A stretch of DNA of 50,436 bases from Micromonospora zingiberis (GTDB lineage: Bacteria; Actinomycetota; Actinomycetes; Mycobacteriales; Micromonosporaceae), in contig NZ_SJJR01000030.1 of the NCBI RefSeq assembly GCF_004331455.1, positions 1 to 50,436 on the forward strand. Reading direction: 5' to 3'. The translations under genes and the position numbers were made by a program. The notes below the pieces were generated by a model, which saw nothing but the letters and a program-made list of their open reading frames with translations, was not told where the DNA came from and ran no database searches. Shown in pieces: positions 34,537 through 43,163 of this stretch (positions are counted from its first letter, which is position 1; every line of letters begins with the position of its first letter).

Positions 34537-34962
34537 TCAGGCGATGCAGGCGCAGACGATGAGGGCGGCGCCGAAGTGGCTGGCGGCGCTGACCCGGGCG
34601 ACCGGGTGCGGTTCGTCGGAGCAGATGACCTCGCCGAGCTTGCCCGGCGTGAGCAGGTCCAGGACGACGAAGGCCAGCGCCATGATGCCGAGGCCGATCA
34701 GTCCGAACAGCACCGTCGAGGCCAGGCCCTTGGCGAAGTCGTGGTAACTGGTCAGGATCGCGGTGAACACGATCCCGGCGACGCCGAGTTGGTTGGCGGC
34801 GAGCAGCAGCCCGGCGTTGGCGTTGCGGCGTACCCAGATCAGGTCCCGTAGCTTGCCGGGCGTGAGCAAGTCGACCAGCACGAAGCCGGCGGCCATCAGG
34901 CCGACGCCGACGAACCCGAACACCACGCTCTGCCAGGCCCCGCTGAGCAGATCCTCCAGCAC
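34537..34962 (-). CDS. DUF350 family membrane protein
   Basis: 141 residues from GTG 34962, with GGGAGG 6 bases upstream. Two copies of the DUF350 unit are seen, each with a helix ending in LVDLLTPGKL or VLDLLTPGKL, giving four transmembrane helices. Loops such as NANAGLLLAANQLGVAGIV and ASHFGAALIVCACIA are typical. Family function is unknown; it is often linked to envelope stress genes. Confidence 0.85.
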   Translation of the reverse strand: MLEDLLSGAWQSVVFGFVGVGLMAAGFVLVDLLTPGKLRDLIWVRRNANAGLLLAANQLGVAGIVFTAILTSYHDFAKGLASTVLFGLIGLGIMALAFVVLDLLTPGKLGEVICSDEPHPVARVSAASHFGAALIVCACIA

Positions 34963-35056
34963 CGACTGCCTCCCCGACTCCTCATCGCACCGGCAGGGCG
35001 CCGGCACGGTGATCGAGACGATAGCGACAGCCCGCAACGACCGGCAGCCCGGCGGG

Positions 35057-36406
35057 TCAGAGCGACAGGTAGTGCTGGCGCTCGTACGGCGTGACCTCGC
35101 GGCGGTACTGCTCCCACTCGGCCCGCTTGTTGCGCAGGAAGAAGTCGAAGACGTGCTCGCCGAGCACCTCGGCGACCAGTTCGGAGCCGGCCATCACGTC
35201 GATCGCCTCGGCCAGGTTCTCCGGCAACGGCTCGTACCCCATTGCCCGGCGTTCGGCGCTGGTCAGCGACCAGACGTCGTCCTCGGCGCCCGGCGGCAGC
35301 TCGTACCCCTCCTCGATGCCCTTCATCCCGGCGCCGAGCAGCACCGCGAAGGCCAGGTACGGGTTGGCGGCCGAGTCGGGCGAGCGGACCTCCACCCGGG
35401 CCGAGTTCGGCTTGCCGTACGCCGGGACGCGGACCAGCGCGGAGCGGTTCAGGTGACCCCAGCAGACGTACGCCGGGCTCTCGGTCACCCGGTCCGGCAG
35501 GGCCTGCGGGAAGAGGCGCTTGTAGGAGTTCACCCACTGGTTGGTGACCGCGGTGTACTCGCGGGCGTGGACCAGCAGCCCGGCGATGAACGCCCGGGCC
35601 ACTTTGGACAGCTTCATCGGGTCGCTGGCGTCGTGGAACGCGTTGCGCTCCCCCTCGAACAGCGACAGGTGGGTGTGCATGCCGCTGCCCGGCTGGTCGG
35701 TGAAGGGCTTGGGCATGAAGGTGGCCTGCACTCCGGTGGAGAGCGCCACCTCCTTGACCACGTGCCGGAAGGTCATGATGTTGTCGGCGGTGGTCAGCGC
35801 GTCGGCGTAGCGCAGGTCGATCTCCTGCTGACCGGGGGCGACCTCGTGGTGGCTGAACTCCACCGAGATGCCGATCCGCTCCAGCGACAGCACCGCCTGG
35901 CGGCGGAAGTCCCGCGCCACCGCGTGGGTGGTGTGCTCGAAGTAGCCGCCGGTGTCCACCGGCACCGGCACCGAGCCGTCCATCGGCCCGTTCTCCAGCA
36001 GGAAGAACTCGATCTCGGGGTGGGTGTAGAAGGTGAAGCCCTTCTCCGCCGCCCGGGACAGCGCCCGGCGCAGCACGTGCCGGGGGTCGGCCCAGGACGG
36101 GCCGCCGTCGGGCAGCAGGATGTCGCAGAACATCCGGGCGCTCTCGCCGCTGACCCCACCCTCGAACGGAAAGACCTGGAAGGTCGTCGGGTCGGGCATG
36201 GCCACCATGTCGGACTCGAACACCCGGGCGAAGCCCTCGATCGCCGACCCGTCGAACCCGATGCCCTCGTCGAAGGCGGCCTCCAACTCGGCGGGGGCGA
36301 CCGAGACGCTCTTGAGCGTGCCGAGCACATCGGTGAACCAGAGCCGGACGAAGCGGATGTCCCGCTCTTCCAGCGTACGGAGGACGAACTCCTGCTGACG
36401 GTCCAC
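35057..36406 (-). CDS. glnA2: Glutamine-synthetase-like enzyme GlnA2
   Basis: 449 residues with the GS catalytic fold: FDGSAIEGF, THPEIEFFLLE, GSGMHTHLSLF and the NQWVNSYKRLFP loop. It lacks the adenylylation site (no NLY/DLYDLPPEE; the region reads GYELPPGAEDDVWSL), so GlnE should not control it. Family: actinobacterial GlnA2, which in streptomycetes is reported to glutamylate polyamines rather than only ammonia. GTG 36406 has GGAAGG upstream. It is divergent from nadE, and its activity there is not proven. Confidence 0.9.
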   Translation of the reverse strand: MDRQQEFVLRTLEERDIRFVRLWFTDVLGTLKSVSVAPAELEAAFDEGIGFDGSAIEGFARVFESDMVAMPDPTTFQVFPFEGGVSGESARMFCDILLPDGGPSWADPRHVLRRALSRAAEKGFTFYTHPEIEFFLLENGPMDGSVPVPVDTGGYFEHTTHAVARDFRRQAVLSLERIGISVEFSHHEVAPGQQEIDLRYADALTTADNIMTFRHVVKEVALSTGVQATFMPKPFTDQPGSGMHTHLSLFEGERNAFHDASDPMKLSKVARAFIAGLLVHAREYTAVTNQWVNSYKRLFPQALPDRVTESPAYVCWGHLNRSALVRVPAYGKPNSARVEVRSPDSAANPYLAFAVLLGAGMKGIEEGYELPPGAEDDVWSLTSAERRAMGYEPLPENLAEAIDVMAGSELVAEVLGEHVFDFFLRNKRAEWEQYRREVTPYERQHYLSL

Positions 36407-36483
36407 TGACCCAACCTTCCGCGACTCTATGTCCGCCTTCGACCGGGCTTTGCCCGACCTGACCGACCAGTCTTCACCGGCCC

Positions 36484-36502
36484 GATTACGCAGACGTTAC
36501 GC
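36484..36502. promoter_or_regulatory. Direct repeat in the glnA2/nadE intergenic region
   Basis: TTACGC occurs twice 11 bp apart (36486-36491, 36497-36502). Read on the minus strand it is GTAAC-N6-GTAAT, loosely like a GlnR site (the AC-N9-AC form). It could control glnA2, nadE or both. Confidence 0.3.
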
Positions 36503-36615
36503 GAATCGCCGCCACCGCGTCCCGCGCAGTCCCGACCGGCGGTCGGTCGCCAGGTCCGGCGGCCGGCTGCGCACGCCCACGTGTCGACCCCACCCCGCTG
36601 GGGCAAGATGAGGAC

Positions 36616-38382
36616 ATGCCCACCCTGCGTCTTGCCCTGTGCCAGGTCAACCCCGGCGTCGGCGACCTCACCGGCAACGCCGACCTGGTCCGCGCCTGGT
36701 CCCGTCGAGCCGCCGAGGCCGGCGCCCAGCTGGTGCTCTTCCCCGAGATGATGCTGACCGGCTACCCGGTGGAGGACCTGGTCTTCCGGCGGTCCTTCAT
36801 CGCCGCGTCGAAGGCGGCGCTGGACCGGCTCGCCGCCGATCTGGCCGCCGACGGGCTGGGCGAACTCCCGATCGTGGTCGGTTACCTGGACGCCGACGGC
36901 CCACCGCAGGTCAGCGCCGACGCCGAGCCGGGGCACGGGGCCCGCAACGCGGCCGCGCTGCTGCACCGGGGCGAGGTGGTGGTCACCTACTTCAAGCACC
37001 ATCTGCCCAACTACGGGGTCTTCGACGAGGACCGCTACTTCGTCCCCGGGGACATGCTCACCGTGGTCCGCCTCGACGGGGTCGACGTGGCGCTGACCAT
37101 CTGCGAGGACCTGTGGCAGGCCGGTGGGCCCTTCGCCGCCGCCCGGCAGGCCGGCGTCGGGCTGGTCGTCAACATCAACGGCTCACCGTACGAGCTGAAC
37201 AAGGACGACCTGCGGCTGCCGGTGGTCCGCCGTCGCGCCGCCGAGGCCGGGGCCACCATCGCCTACGTGAACATGATCGGTGGCCAGGACGAGTTGGTCT
37301 TCGAGGGCGACTCGATGATCGTGGCGCCGGACGGGACGCTGCTGACCCGGGCGCCGCAGTTCGTCGAGCATCTGCTCGTCCACGACGTGCAGGTGCCGCC
37401 GGCCGCCGACGGGGGCGAGGCAGCCGACGGCGCCGAGGTCGCCGACGGGCTGCGGGTGGTCCGCCGTACCGTCGAGGGCATCCCACCGGCGCCGGACGGC
37501 CCGGCGGCGGTCGGCGGGGTCATCGAGCCGGTCGCCGACGAGGCGGAGGTGTGGCAGGCGCTGGTGCTCGGGCTGCGCGACTACGTGGACAAGAACCGGT
37601 TCCCCTCGGTGGTGCTCGGCCTCTCCGGCGGCATCGACTCGGCGGTGGTGGCGGCCATCGCGGTGGACGCGCTCGGCCCGGACCGGGTGGTCGGCGTCTC
37701 CATGCCCAGCCAGCACTCCTCGGAGCACAGCCGGGAGGATGCGGCCGACCTGGCCAAACGCACCGGGTTGGACTACCGGGTCGAGCCGATCCAGCCGATG
37801 GTGGACACCTTCCTGGCGAACCTGTCGCTGTCCGGGGTGGCGGTGGAGAACCTCCAGGCCCGGGTGCGCGGGGTGATCCTGATGGCGCTGTCGAACCAGG
37901 AGGGCCACCTGGTGCTCACCACCGGCAACAAGAGCGAACTGGCGGTCGGCTACTCCACCCTCTACGGCGACTCGGTCGGCGGCTTCAACCCGATCAAGGA
38001 CGTGTGGAAGACGCTGGTCTGGCGGCTGGCCAAGTGGCGCAACGCGGAGGCGGCCCGGACGGGCGAGACGCCGCCGATTCCGGAGAACTCGATCGGCAAG
38101 CCGCCGAGCGCCGAGCTGAGCCCGGGTCAGCTGGACAGCGACACGCTGCCCGACTACGACGTACTCGACCCGATCCTGATCGGCTACGTCGACGGCGATC
38201 TCGGCCGCGAGGGCCTGGTCACCTCCGGTCACGACCCGGCGGTGGTGGACAAGGTGCTGCGGATGGTGGATACCGCCGAGTACAAGCGGCGCCAGTCCGC
38301 TCCCGGCACGAAGATCTCCATGAAGGCGTTCGGTCGGGATCGGCGGCTGCCGATCACCAACCGGTGGCGCGAGGACGGCTAA
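36616..38382 (+). CDS. nadE: Glutamine-dependent NAD+ synthetase
   Basis: 588 residues; last step of NAD synthesis, using glutamine as nitrogen donor. The N-terminal nitrilase domain has the catalytic triad Glu44 (FPEMML), Lys127 (YFKHHLPN) and Cys163 (LTICEDLW). The C-terminal synthetase domain has the PP-loop SGGIDSA from residue 337 and later TTGNKSELAVGYSTLYGD. An acidic Ala/Asp/Glu linker joins them. ATG 36616 follows AAGAT by 6-7 bases with no strong ribosome site, so the mRNA may be leaderless. Confidence 0.97.
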   Translation: MPTLRLALCQVNPGVGDLTGNADLVRAWSRRAAEAGAQLVLFPEMMLTGYPVEDLVFRRSFIAASKAALDRLAADLAADGLGELPIVVGYLDADGPPQVSADAEPGHGARNAAALLHRGEVVVTYFKHHLPNYGVFDEDRYFVPGDMLTVVRLDGVDVALTICEDLWQAGGPFAAARQAGVGLVVNINGSPYELNKDDLRLPVVRRRAAEAGATIAYVNMIGGQDELVFEGDSMIVAPDGTLLTRAPQFVEHLLVHDVQVPPAADGGEAADGAEVADGLRVVRRTVEGIPPAPDGPAAVGGVIEPVADEAEVWQALVLGLRDYVDKNRFPSVVLGLSGGIDSAVVAAIAVDALGPDRVVGVSMPSQHSSEHSREDAADLAKRTGLDYRVEPIQPMVDTFLANLSLSGVAVENLQARVRGVILMALSNQEGHLVLTTGNKSELAVGYSTLYGDSVGGFNPIKDVWKTLVWRLAKWRNAEAARTGETPPIPENSIGKPPSAELSPGQLDSDTLPDYDVLDPILIGYVDGDLGREGLVTSGHDPAVVDKVLRMVDTAEYKRRQSAPGTKISMKAFGRDRRLPITNRWREDG

Positions 38383-38390
38383 GCTCGCCC

Positions 38391-38452
38391 GGAGTGAATT
38401 CCTCCACTCCGACCTGCCGCGATCGGGGCCGACGGTGCGACGATCGCGGCAG
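38391..38452 (+). terminator. Double hairpin between nadE and panB
   Basis: GGAGTG/CACTCC stem (38391-38410), then a 12-bp stem CTGCCGCGATCG (38414-38425) with its complement (38441-38452). It separates nadE from panB, so they are not simply one transcript. Confidence 0.7.
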
Positions 38453-38495
38453 AGCCCGGGGACCGCGTACGCGGCCTCGAGGAAAGGAGACAGTC

Positions 38496-39341
38496 ATGGT
38501 GGAATCCACCCCGGCCGAGGTGACCGCGCTATACGGCGGCCCGGCCACCCGAAGGGTCCGCACCCGTGACCTGATCGCCGCCAAGGAGCGCGGCGAGAAG
38601 TGGCCGATGCTCACCTCGTACGACCAGTACACGGCCTCGATCTTCGACGCCGCCGGGATCCCGGTGCTGCTGGTGGGCGACTCGGCGGCGAACAACGTGT
38701 TCGGCTACGAGACCACCCTGCCGGTGACCGCCGAGGAACTGCTGCCCCTGGTCCGGGCGGTGGTCCGGGCCACCCGGCACACCCTCGTCGTCGGCGACCT
38801 GCCGTTCGGGTCGTACGAGGAGGGGCCGACGCAGGCGCTGCGTACCGCCGTGCGGTTCATGAAGGAGGGCGGCTGCCACGCGGTGAAGCTGGAGGGCGGC
38901 CGGCGCTGCGCCGACCAGATCGCCGCCATCGTCGGCGCCGGCATCCCGGTCATGGCGCACATCGGGTTCACCCCGCAGAGTGAGCACACCCTCGGCGGTT
39001 ACCGGGTGCAGGGTCGCGGCGACACCGCCGAGGAGGTGATCGCCGACGCCCGGGCGGTGACCGAGGCGGGCGCCTTCGCGGTGGTCCTGGAGATGGTGCC
39101 CGGTGAGGTCGCCAAGCGGATCACGGCCGAACTGCCGATCCCGACGGTGGGTATCGGCGCCGGACCGGAGACCGACGCCCAGGTGCTGGTCTGGCAGGAC
39201 ATGGCCGGCCTGCGCACCGGCCGCACCCCGCGCTTCGTGAAGCGCTACGCCGACCTGGCCAGCACCCTGGACGAGGCAACCCGCAACTTCGCCCACGAGG
39301 TCCGCACCACCCAATTCCCCGCCCCCGAACACACCTTCTAG
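38496..39341 (+). CDS. panB: 3-methyl-2-oxobutanoate hydroxymethyltransferase
   Basis: 281 residues; first committed step of pantothenate (coenzyme A) synthesis, adding a hydroxymethyl group from methylene-tetrahydrofolate to alpha-ketoisovalerate. Family signatures: MLTSYDQYTASIFDAAGIPVLLVGDSAAN (in part), FGSYEEGPTQALR, VKLEGG, VMAHIGFTPQS and IPTVGIGAGPETDAQVLVWQD. Metal ligands are the Asp of VGDS and the Glu of VLEMVP. ATG 38496 has GGAAAGGAG upstream. A longer in-frame open frame crossing nadE is a shadow. Confidence 0.97.
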   Translation: MVESTPAEVTALYGGPATRRVRTRDLIAAKERGEKWPMLTSYDQYTASIFDAAGIPVLLVGDSAANNVFGYETTLPVTAEELLPLVRAVVRATRHTLVVGDLPFGSYEEGPTQALRTAVRFMKEGGCHAVKLEGGRRCADQIAAIVGAGIPVMAHIGFTPQSEHTLGGYRVQGRGDTAEEVIADARAVTEAGAFAVVLEMVPGEVAKRITAELPIPTVGIGAGPETDAQVLVWQDMAGLRTGRTPRFVKRYADLASTLDEATRNFAHEVRTTQFPAPEHTF

Positions 39342-39350
39342 CCCCACCCC

Positions 39351-39410
39351 TTCCTGGATCTTGGTACGAACGGGCCCTCGGAGGGGCGACTTCGTACCAA
39401 GGTCGAGGAA
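39351..39410. repeat. Intergenic palindrome family C, also probable terminator
   Basis: A 60-bp element with 20-base arms (39351-39370, 39391-39410; core TTGGTACGAA/TTCGTACCAA, 18 of 20 paired) around a 20-base loop. Its length matches family B exactly. It lies between the convergent panB and reductase genes, 6 bases from the latter's stop. Confidence 0.75.
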
Positions 39411-39416
39411 GGAAGC

Positions 39417-40115
39417 TCAGAGGTCGGTGACGCGGACGCCGGCGTGGGTTTTGTAGCGCCGGTTGATCGCGATCAGGTTGGCGGTGAACGCCTCGATCTG
39501 GTGGGCGTTGCGCAGCCGCCCGGCGTAGACGCCGCGCATGCCCGGGATGCGGGCGGCGAGCGCCGCGACGACCCCGACCAGTTCGCGCTCCTCGGTGCAG
39601 ATCAGCACGTCGAGGTCGATCCGGTCGATCTCCGGGTCGGCCAGCAACGGGGCGCTGACGTGGTTGAACGCCGCGCAGACCCGGGAGTCGGGCAGCAGCG
39701 CGGCGGCCTGCTGGGCCGCGCTGCCCTCGGGCACCGGCAGCGCGTACGGGCCCTGCTTGTCGAAGCCGAGCGGGTTGACGCAGTCGACCACGATCTTGGC
39801 GGCCAGCGGCTCGGCGAGCGCGGAGACGGTGGCGGCGTGCCCGTCCCAGGGCACCGCGATGATCACCACGTCACTGCGCCGGGCCACCTCGTCGTTGTCC
39901 GCCCCGGTGACGCTGCCGCCGGCCGGCACCCCCGGCAGCGCGGCGATCTCCTCGGCCGACTGCGCGGCCCGCTGCGCGGAGCGCGAGCCGATCAGCACCG
40001 GCTGACCGGCGCGGGCGAACCGGTAGGCCAGCCCGCGACCCTGGTCGCCGGTGCCACCGATGATGCCGACGGTGAGTCCGGACACGTCGGGCAGGTCACT
40101 CGGGTCGTATGCCAT
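39417..40115 (-). CDS. NADPH-dependent F420 reductase (NpdG-like)
   Basis: 232 residues. The NADP site is GIIGGTGDQGRGLAYRFA (about residues 16-33) followed by a GSRSAQRAAQ arm. The family middle DVVIIAVPWDGH, NPLGFDKQGPYALPVPEGSAA and the end RNAHQIEAFTANLIAINRRYK match the TIGR01915 type. It would shuttle electrons between NADPH and the deazaflavin F420. ATG 40115 is preferred because GGAAGG lies 9 bases before it; ATG 40124 directly abuts that site. Confidence 0.9.
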   Translation of the reverse strand: MAYDPSDLPDVSGLTVGIIGGTGDQGRGLAYRFARAGQPVLIGSRSAQRAAQSAEEIAALPGVPAGGSVTGADNDEVARRSDVVIIAVPWDGHAATVSALAEPLAAKIVVDCVNPLGFDKQGPYALPVPEGSAAQQAAALLPDSRVCAAFNHVSAPLLADPEIDRIDLDVLICTEERELVGVVAALAARIPGMRGVYAGRLRNAHQIEAFTANLIAINRRYKTHAGVRVTDL

Positions 40116-40207
40116 GGTCGTCATCCTTCCAGTTCCGCCCAGCTGGCAGCGACGACCGCCACTGTGACAAAGCCCCCTGCGGCGCGGACGACGATCGGCC
40201 GGCGGCG

Positions 40208-41641
40208 TCAGACCAGTTCGAAGGAGACGGTACGGGTGGCCGGATCGGCGGTCACCAGCCGCACCCGCACCCGGGTGCCCAGCGTCAGTTCCCCGAGGCA
40301 GCGGGCGCGTACCGGCGGATCGTCCAGGGCGACCGTGCCACCGGGCGGGCGACCCGGACGGGTACGGCCGTTCGGCGGCGCGTCCACGTCCAGCACGGCC
40401 GCGTCGAACGTCTCGCCCACCCGGTGCCGCAGCAGGACCGCCTCGGCCAGGTCGATCGCGCCCCGGCTGGCCGCCGACGCGGTGCGGTCGGTGGCGGCCA
40501 TCACCGCCGGCAGCCGGGGCAGCGCCGCACGGGCCCAGTCGGGTATCGCGCGGCCGTCGTGCAGGGCCAGACAAACCTCCGTGGCGTACCGGTCGGCCAG
40601 TCGGCGCAACGGCGCCGTGACATGGGCGTACGCGGCCGCCACCCCGCCGTGCGCCGGCTGCCCCGGCGGCTCGCCGTCGAAGGCGGTGTACGCGGCCGAC
40701 CGCATCAGCTCGGCCGCCTGGTCGACGAAGGCGGCGGCCCGGGGCTGCGCCGGGTCCAGCCCGAGCAGCAACTCACCGACGCCCACCTCGTCCGGCCAGT
40801 GCACGCCCAGCGGGGTGGCCGCCGCGCGCAGGCGCTGCACCGCCTCGGGTTTCGGGGCGGGCATCGTACGCAGCAGACCGATCCCGCCGGCCAGCATCAG
40901 ATCCGCGGCGGCCATCCCGGTGAGCAGGGAGATCTGCGCGTTGTGTTCCTCCAGCGGCACCGGGGCCCGCAGCACCAACCGCCAACCGTCGCCGTCGGCC
41001 ACCACGTCCTGCTCCGGGATCGGCAGGTTGATCGCGCCCCGACGCAGCCCCCGGGCGGTGAGCAGCGCCCCGATCTCGGGCAGCAGGGCGATCGGCTCCG
41101 GCAGCCGACCCGCGTCGGCGTCGGCCTGCACTCCCGGGTAGTCCAGTTGGGCCCGGCTGCGCACCAGCGCCCGTTCCAGCCGCACGGCGGTGGTGCCACC
41201 GTCGGCGTCCAGGTCGATGGTCCACAACACGGCCGCCCGGTCGACGTCGGGCAGCAGGCTGGCCGCGCCCTCGCCGAGACTGTGCGGGTGCAGCGGCACG
41301 TTGCCGTCGGGCAGGTACACGGTCTGCCCCCGCCGCCAGGTCTCCTCCTCCAGAGCACCAGCCGGGCGTACGTGGGCGGCGACGTCGGCTATCGCGTACC
41401 GCACCCGGAAGCCGCCACCGGCGCGGCGGCTGAGCTGCATCGCCTGGTCCAGGTCACGCGAGCCGGGTGGGTCGACGGTCACCAGCGCTATGTCCGTGCG
41501 GTCGACGCCCGGCCGGGGCGGCGCGGCGGCGGCCTCGTCAGCCTCCCGCCGCGCCGCCTCCGGGTAGTGGTCGGGCAGCCCCAACTCGCGGCGCAACGCC
41601 CCGAAGTCGATGCGTGGTGCGAGGACCCGTCGGATGACCAT
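40208..41641 (-). CDS. RNB-domain (RNase II family) exoribonuclease
   Basis: 477 residues. The catalytic RNB motif is present: VDPPGSRDLDQAMQL, with the aspartates that bind magnesium, then RYAIADVAAHV, TVYLPDGNVPLHPHSLGEGAASLLPD and YAHVTAPLRRLADRY. It is shorter than classic RNase R/II and has no cold-shock or clear S1 domain at the N-terminus, while the C-terminus is a short beta region. The likely job is 3'-5' RNA decay. Confidence 0.9.
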   Translation of the reverse strand: MVIRRVLAPRIDFGALRRELGLPDHYPEAARREADEAAAAPPRPGVDRTDIALVTVDPPGSRDLDQAMQLSRRAGGGFRVRYAIADVAAHVRPAGALEEETWRRGQTVYLPDGNVPLHPHSLGEGAASLLPDVDRAAVLWTIDLDADGGTTAVRLERALVRSRAQLDYPGVQADADAGRLPEPIALLPEIGALLTARGLRRGAINLPIPEQDVVADGDGWRLVLRAPVPLEEHNAQISLLTGMAAADLMLAGGIGLLRTMPAPKPEAVQRLRAAATPLGVHWPDEVGVGELLLGLDPAQPRAAAFVDQAAELMRSAAYTAFDGEPPGQPAHGGVAAAYAHVTAPLRRLADRYATEVCLALHDGRAIPDWARAALPRLPAVMAATDRTASAASRGAIDLAEAVLLRHRVGETFDAAVLDVDAPPNGRTRPGRPPGGTVALDDPPVRARCLGELTLGTRVRVRLVTADPATRTVSFELV

Positions 41642-41710
41642 GGGCCAATCCTGACAGCGCCTCGCCCGCCGCGCCCTCCCCCGACCGACGGCCGTCGGGC
41701 GTACGCCGGG

Positions 41711-42688
41711 TCAGCCGGCGCTCTTGCGGGCCCGCCCCGCCGAGGCCGTACGCCCCGACGCCTTGGCGGCGCTGGTCTGCTTCGTCGCCGCGCCCGCCCT
41801 GGTGGTGGCCTTGCGGGCGGGCGCCTTCGCCGCCGTGGTCTGCCGCGCGCCCGCCGCGGGCCGGGTCGCGGTCGCCTTCTTCGCGGCGGTCGCCCTCTTC
41901 GCGGGCGCCTTCGTCGCCGTCTTACGGGCCGGCGCCTTCGCGGCCGACACCGTCTTACGGGCCGGTGCCTTGGTCGCGGACACCGTCTTACGGGCCGGTG
42001 CCTTGGTCGCGGTCGCCTTCGTCGCGGTCTTACGGGCCGGTGCCTTCGCGGCCGACACCGACTTGCGGGCCGGCGACGTGGTGGTCTTGCGGGCGGCAGT
42101 CTTCTTCGCGGGCGCCCTCGTCGCGGTGGTCTTCCGCGCGCCCGTCGCGGGCCGGGTCGCGGTCGCCTTCTTCGCGGCGGTCGCCTTCTTCGCGGGTGCC
42201 CCGGTCGCGGTGGTCTTCCGGGCCGCCGTCGTGGTCCTGCGGGCGGGCGTCTGCGTGGTCGCCGCCGTGGTCTTGCGAGCCGGCGTGGCCTTGCCCGCCG
42301 TCGCCGGGCGACCGGACGCCTTCGCCGCCGTCTTCGCCACGGTGGTCTTCTTCGCGGCCGCCGTCTTCGCCGCCGTGGTCTTCTTCGCCGCCGTGGTCTT
42401 CTTCGCCGCCGTGGTCTTCTTCGCGGCGGTGGTGGTGGTCTTCTTCGCGGCCCGGTTCGCGGGCGCCTTGCTCGCCGCCGTCTTCTTCGCGGGTGCCTTG
42501 GTGGCGGTGCTCTTGGCCGCCGTGGTCCGCGCGGTGCCGCCGGACGCTTTCCGGGCCGCCGGCGCAGTGCCGTCGGCCCGACGGCTGGACGGGGTACGGG
42601 TCAGGCCCGCGGTACGTTCCGTCGCGGCGGTCCTCCTCGCGGGCGTACGCTTCGCGGCCGGGCGGGTGGCCTGCTGTGCTTCGGCCAT
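41711..42688 (-). CDS. Histone H1-like Lys/Ala-rich nucleoid protein
   Basis: 325 residues, almost wholly Lys, Ala, Thr, Arg and Pro in short repeats such as AAKKTTAAKKTT, KAPARKTVSATKAPARKT and ATATRPAAGAR, like the C-terminal tail of histone H1 or mycobacterial HupB. No folded HU domain precedes it. It should bind and compact DNA. AAGGAGGG lies just upstream of ATG 42688. At the DNA level there are near-identical tandem 18-mers (about 42361-42440). The long antisense frame is a shadow. Confidence 0.85.
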   Translation of the reverse strand: MAEAQQATRPAAKRTPARRTAATERTAGLTRTPSSRRADGTAPAARKASGGTARTTAAKSTATKAPAKKTAASKAPANRAAKKTTTTAAKKTTAAKKTTAAKKTTAAKTAAAKKTTVAKTAAKASGRPATAGKATPARKTTAATTQTPARRTTTAARKTTATGAPAKKATAAKKATATRPATGARKTTATRAPAKKTAARKTTTSPARKSVSAAKAPARKTATKATATKAPARKTVSATKAPARKTVSAAKAPARKTATKAPAKRATAAKKATATRPAAGARQTTAAKAPARKATTRAGAATKQTSAAKASGRTASAGRARKSAG

Positions 42689-42768
42689 CTCGGTTCCCTC
42701 CTTGGGGACGTGTCACCGCCCTCGCGGCGCACGCGGTGCTCTACGACGCGGGAGGCGTCCCGCGTCGG

Positions 42769-42969
42769 CTACTTCTCCTCCCCGGCCCAGCGGCTGTCCT
42801 CGGCCTCCCACGCCTCGTTGCGCTCCCGCACCTGTTGCAGGGCGTTCTCGGCGTCGGCGGCAGAGGCGTAGGGTCCGAGAACGTGTCGCGCCGGACACAC
42901 GTCGGCCTCGGTCTCGACCCGGTGATGTCGCGTACACCAGTAGTAGCGTCCACGTCCGCTGTCGCTCAT
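42769..42969 (-). CDS. Small conserved-type hypothetical protein with Cys/His motif
   Basis: 66 residues from ATG 42969. The sequence YYWCTRHHRVETEADVCPAR, then HVLGPYASAADAENALQQV, has a C-x2-HH-x8-C-x3-H spacing that could bind zinc, and a GPYxSxxDAExAL helix like SPOR-type repeats. The end is acidic. It precedes the histone-like gene on the same strand by 80 bases. Family not recognised. Confidence 0.7.
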   Translation of the reverse strand: MSDSGRGRYYWCTRHHRVETEADVCPARHVLGPYASAADAENALQQVRERNEAWEAEDSRWAGEEK

Positions 42970-43151
42970 GGGATCACTGTGCACCGATAAGCGACCGCCC
43001 GCCACCGGAACACCGCAAGTCACCAGCCTTTTCCACAGTAGACGGGGTATGCGGCCGGCGGGCCGAAACGGGCGGATCGACCGTCCGGGCCCAGGATCGG
43101 TGGGGGTGGTGCGGGTCCGGGCCGGGTGCGAGGCGACGTCCGGCGGAGGGC

Positions 43152-43157
43152 TAAGGT
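43152..43157 (+). promoter_or_regulatory. -10 box of the Nudix gene
   Basis: TAAGGT, six bases before GTG 43164; leaderless layout. Confidence 0.55.
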
Positions 43158-43163
43158 CGCCGG

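Noticed and set aside
36639..39341. A 900-residue reading covering nadE and panB
   Set aside because: Only the panB part from ATG 38496 is protein-like; the rest is a shadow of nadE.
41724..43154. 476-residue hydrophobic open frame antisense to the histone-like gene
   Set aside because: The complement of Lys/Ala codons reads as Phe/Ala/Val, which imitates membrane helices; it also crosses two other genes.
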